Source: Monoplex corrugatus
Lineage: Eukaryota; Mollusca; Gastropoda; Littorinimorpha; Ranellidae
Direction of reading: 5' to 3'
NCBI GenBank assembly: GCA_030674185.1
Contig: JAPXFY010000021.1
Location: 73,007,221 to 73,071,220 of the forward strand
Length of the DNA stretch: 64,000 nucleotides
Part shown: in pieces, positions 61,606 to 64,000 of the stretch
Layout of the letters: each line of letters starts with the position of its first letter
Numbering within the stretch: the stretch's first letter is position 1
Notes under the pieces: model-generated
Databases searched by the model: none
Told to the model about the DNA's origin: nothing
Seen by the model: the letters and a program-made list of their open reading frames with translations, nothing else
Made by a program: the position numbers and the translations under genes

Positions 61606-61794
61606 AACAGTGACAACAATAACAGTGAAAAATCTGTCTAATGTCAACAGCTATATACACTATACATACTTTTGAAATATATGTCTCATTTTTTAAATAT
61701 GCATACGTTTTTCAGCACCTGTTATTGGATGTTGGAAAAAAGCCTTTCTAAAACGGGTATGATCATATAAAAATTCTGTTTAAAGTATGTCCAG
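61606..61794. other. Unique AT-rich spacer
   Basis: No feature recognised. Confidence 0.45.
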
Positions 61795-62070
61795 GAGGTA
61801 TTCATCACATCTGAACAATTCCACACACACTTCATCCATATCTGACAATAAAAATCTGGCAGAATTCGTGAGCCTGTACAAAACTTTATGCGCTGGCAAG
61901 ACCTTGAAATAGGACGGTGTGTGGGAGGGAGAAGAACGGCAGCCAGCTGACACCACCAGAATGACTGGAGCTTTCAGATGGACAGTGGACAAGCCGTCTT
62001 CCTAGCTACAAGCAGGGATTAACTTAGGATAACAGACCTCGAGTCTTTGGCTCTTATCAAGAGTCAGCTA
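61795..62070 (-). mobile_element. Degenerate tRNA-derived SINE, family B, copy 3
   Basis: Matches 52270-52560 block by block (ATCTGGCAGAATTCGTGAGC, GCAAGACCTTGAAATAGGAC, ACACCACCAGAATGACTGGA, CTCGAGTC). The minus strand at its right end reads like a tRNA head: TAGCTGACTCTTGATAAGAG, CCAAAGACTCGAGGTC, then TTAATCCCTGC in B-box position. Confidence 0.68.
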
Positions 62071-62728
62071 GCAAGTTGAAGACATAAAAATGATGGCGGT
62101 TCTGGAAAAAACAACAACACTGAAACACACACACACAACAAACAAGAGAAAATGCTTCAAAATAATGACAACATGAATGTTATCACTTAAAACAAAATAA
62201 CATATCAAAACCAAACAAACTATACCAACAGAAAAAACAACAACAATGATACAAAACATACAATACCAAAACATTCACATAATTATTAGTAACAGCTGCT
62301 TTATAAACAGAAAAAAAACACAGCTCTTTGATTCTTGAAATATGTGACACAAAAAGAACATAAACCAAACACATCTGCTGCAGTGCTAGCTTCAGAATCC
62401 AGGGAGCAAGTTTTTTTTTTTTTTTATGTTAGAAATATGTGCCTGCAGTTCACATATAACAAACTCTTTAACCACATCTGAAATAAAACTTTAAATAATC
62501 AGAGGCACAATTTCACATCCATAAAAAAAAAAAGCATGCAAGTAGGTCCAATCACATCACATCGTGTGGTTTGAAAATGAACAGAAAATCATACAACAGT
62601 AGAATATGCATTAGTATCCACAACAACAACCACAAATAAAATCATATATTAACACACACACACATATATGCACACAACATACACACATAACATTCCACCA
62701 AGGTAATGTCTTTTTTTAAATACAATCC
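62071..62728. other. Unique AT-rich stretch
   Basis: Poly-T at 62411-62425 and poly-A runs; no gene recognised. Confidence 0.5.
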
Positions 62729-62921
62729 TTAACCCTTTGACTCTTGCACCTTGTCCATCAGTATCCGGCATCGTCAACCTTGCTTGCAGAGCAAAAACTT
62801 AACCCTTTGACTCCCTCACCCTATCCACCAGCTTCCTGCAGGAAGCTGGTGGATAGGGTGAGGGAGTCAAAGGGTTAAGTTTTTGCAGTTGGTGGATAGG
62901 GTGCAGAAGTCAAAGGGTTAA
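62729..62921. mobile_element. TTAA-flanked MITE-like element with a nested perfect palindrome
   Basis: Outer ends are TTAACCCTTTGACTC (62729) and GAAGTCAAAGGGTTAA (to 62921). Inside, TTAACCCTTTGACTC recurs at 62799 and its inverse ends at 62878. Bases 62791-62886 are a 96-bp palindrome with no spacer and no mismatch, centred on TGCA. TTAA targets with CCC-type ends are typical of piggyBac-like elements; that assignment is inference. Confidence 0.8.
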
Positions 62922-63475
62922 AAGTGAGCCAAATGAACGAAAGCCAGGCATTCCAAGATGTTATTTCATATGTACTGATTTTCTGTCAATAATCTTCACC
63001 GAAATTGTTTTACAAAGGAATTAACTACGTGGAAATGCGCAGTATCACTATAATTTGAAAACGTGCGTGCACAAGCACATCCACCATCATCACCACTTGT
63101 CTCTCACACACAAATATTCCATAAGTTCTTGCAATGGCTGTAACTCCTGTCATTACCCTTTCATATTTCTCTCGGCTGTTAATAACAACACAATTGTGCA
63201 CCTTTTTTGTCAACAAAAATGCAATATCTTCATCACAAAAGTACAACTGGAAATGTAGCAAGTGTCTTTGAGCTTTTACTGGATCAAACCGTACAAAATA
63301 AACAGTGAAAATTATTTAAACAGAAGAAAAAAGTAAATGAGATCACAAGAAAATGCCACGGATGGGCAGATAACACTGAATGAAATGGTGTGGCCAACAT
63401 ATCAGTGATCATGATGGTCAATGTCAGTTGATACAATGAACAGGATTTAGAAATGTCAGCTTACTGATTATGGTG
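62922..63475. other. Unique spacer
   Basis: No gene recognised. Confidence 0.5.
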
Positions 63476-64000
63476 TTGTTGATGTGTTGGCTGATCAACT
63501 GGCCATGCTACAGATTGTTTATTGACCAGCTAATCATCATGTTGTCTTATCTGATCAACTGGCCATGGTACTGAATGTTTATTGACCATCTAATCATCAT
63601 GTTGTCTTATCTCATCAACTGGCCATGCTACTGAATGTTTATTGACCATCTAATCATCATGTTGTCTTATCTGATCAAATGACCATGATGCTGAATGCTT
63701 ATTGACCATCTAATCATCACGTTGTCTTATCTGATCAACTGCCCATGCTATGAATGTTTATTGACCATCTAATCATCATGTTGTGTCTTATCTGATCAAA
63801 TGACCATGATGCTGAATGCTTATTGACCAGCTAATGATCATGTTGTCTTATCTGATCAAATGACCATGATGCTGAATGCTTATTGACCAGCTAATCATCA
63901 TGTCTTATCTGATCAAATGACCATGATGCTGAATGCCAACTGACCAGCTGATCATCTTATCTGATCAAATGACCATGATGCTGAATGCCAACTGACCAGC
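63476..64000. repeat. 60-bp minisatellite running past the window end
   Basis: The unit includes GATCAACTGGCCATGCTACT, GAATGTTTATTGACCATCTA and ATCATCATGTTGTCTTATCT. The last units are shortened by loss of the ATCATGTTG part. Confidence 0.92.

Overview
This window is animal genomic DNA, most likely from a marine mollusc and probably a gastropod. That is inference from three things: a metazoan STEAP-type gene exon with animal splice signals, an RTE-like LINE, and tRNA-derived SINEs whose bodies resemble, as I recall them, repeats common in gastropod genomes. No prokaryotic genes, operons, rRNA, functional tRNA or CRISPR array were found. About two thirds of the window is tandem repeat.

Layout. 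1-330: (GA)n. 331-2540: unique and partly error-like DNA with two palindromes. 2545-15830: a 34-bp minisatellite of roughly 390 copies, with a 342-bp higher-order repeat near its right end. 15831-23740: SINE, microsatellites and two copies of a dispersed repeat, 'element X'. The second X copy is split by a nearly complete RTE-like LINE (17755-20710) and carries two internal minisatellites (58 bp and 43/44 bp); a CR1/Jockey-like LINE tail is inserted in the first of these. 23921-24845: the one recognisable host gene part, an N-terminal exon of a STEAP metalloreductase on the minus strand. 25449-25826: a 5'-truncated copy of the same LINE. 27236-31750: two more minisatellites (40/47 bp and 38 bp). 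31751-36246: old LINE remnants, a third X copy and large CA/TG hairpin-forming microsatellites. 36247-43890: arrays of 32, 39, 83 and 75/72 bp with SINEs between them. 44585-48530: two SINEs meeting tail to tail, each carrying a minisatellite inside its body (56 bp and 30 bp). 49357-50132: an element with 30-bp perfect terminal inverted repeats. 50586-61605: arrays of 64, 79 and 47/53 bp. 62729-62921: a TTAA-flanked MITE-like element holding a 96-bp perfect palindrome. 63476-64000: a 60-bp array running off the window.

Main reading. No new gene system was found. The strongest unusual signal is that several minisatellites appear to have grown from internal segments of interspersed repeats. Unexpanded relatives are present in the same window: a SINE at about 40700-41075 and X copy 1 at 16326-16865. 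The long open frames over the arrays are explained by repeat units that lack stops and are not called as genes. The SINE, X and LINE relationships rest on alignment by eye.
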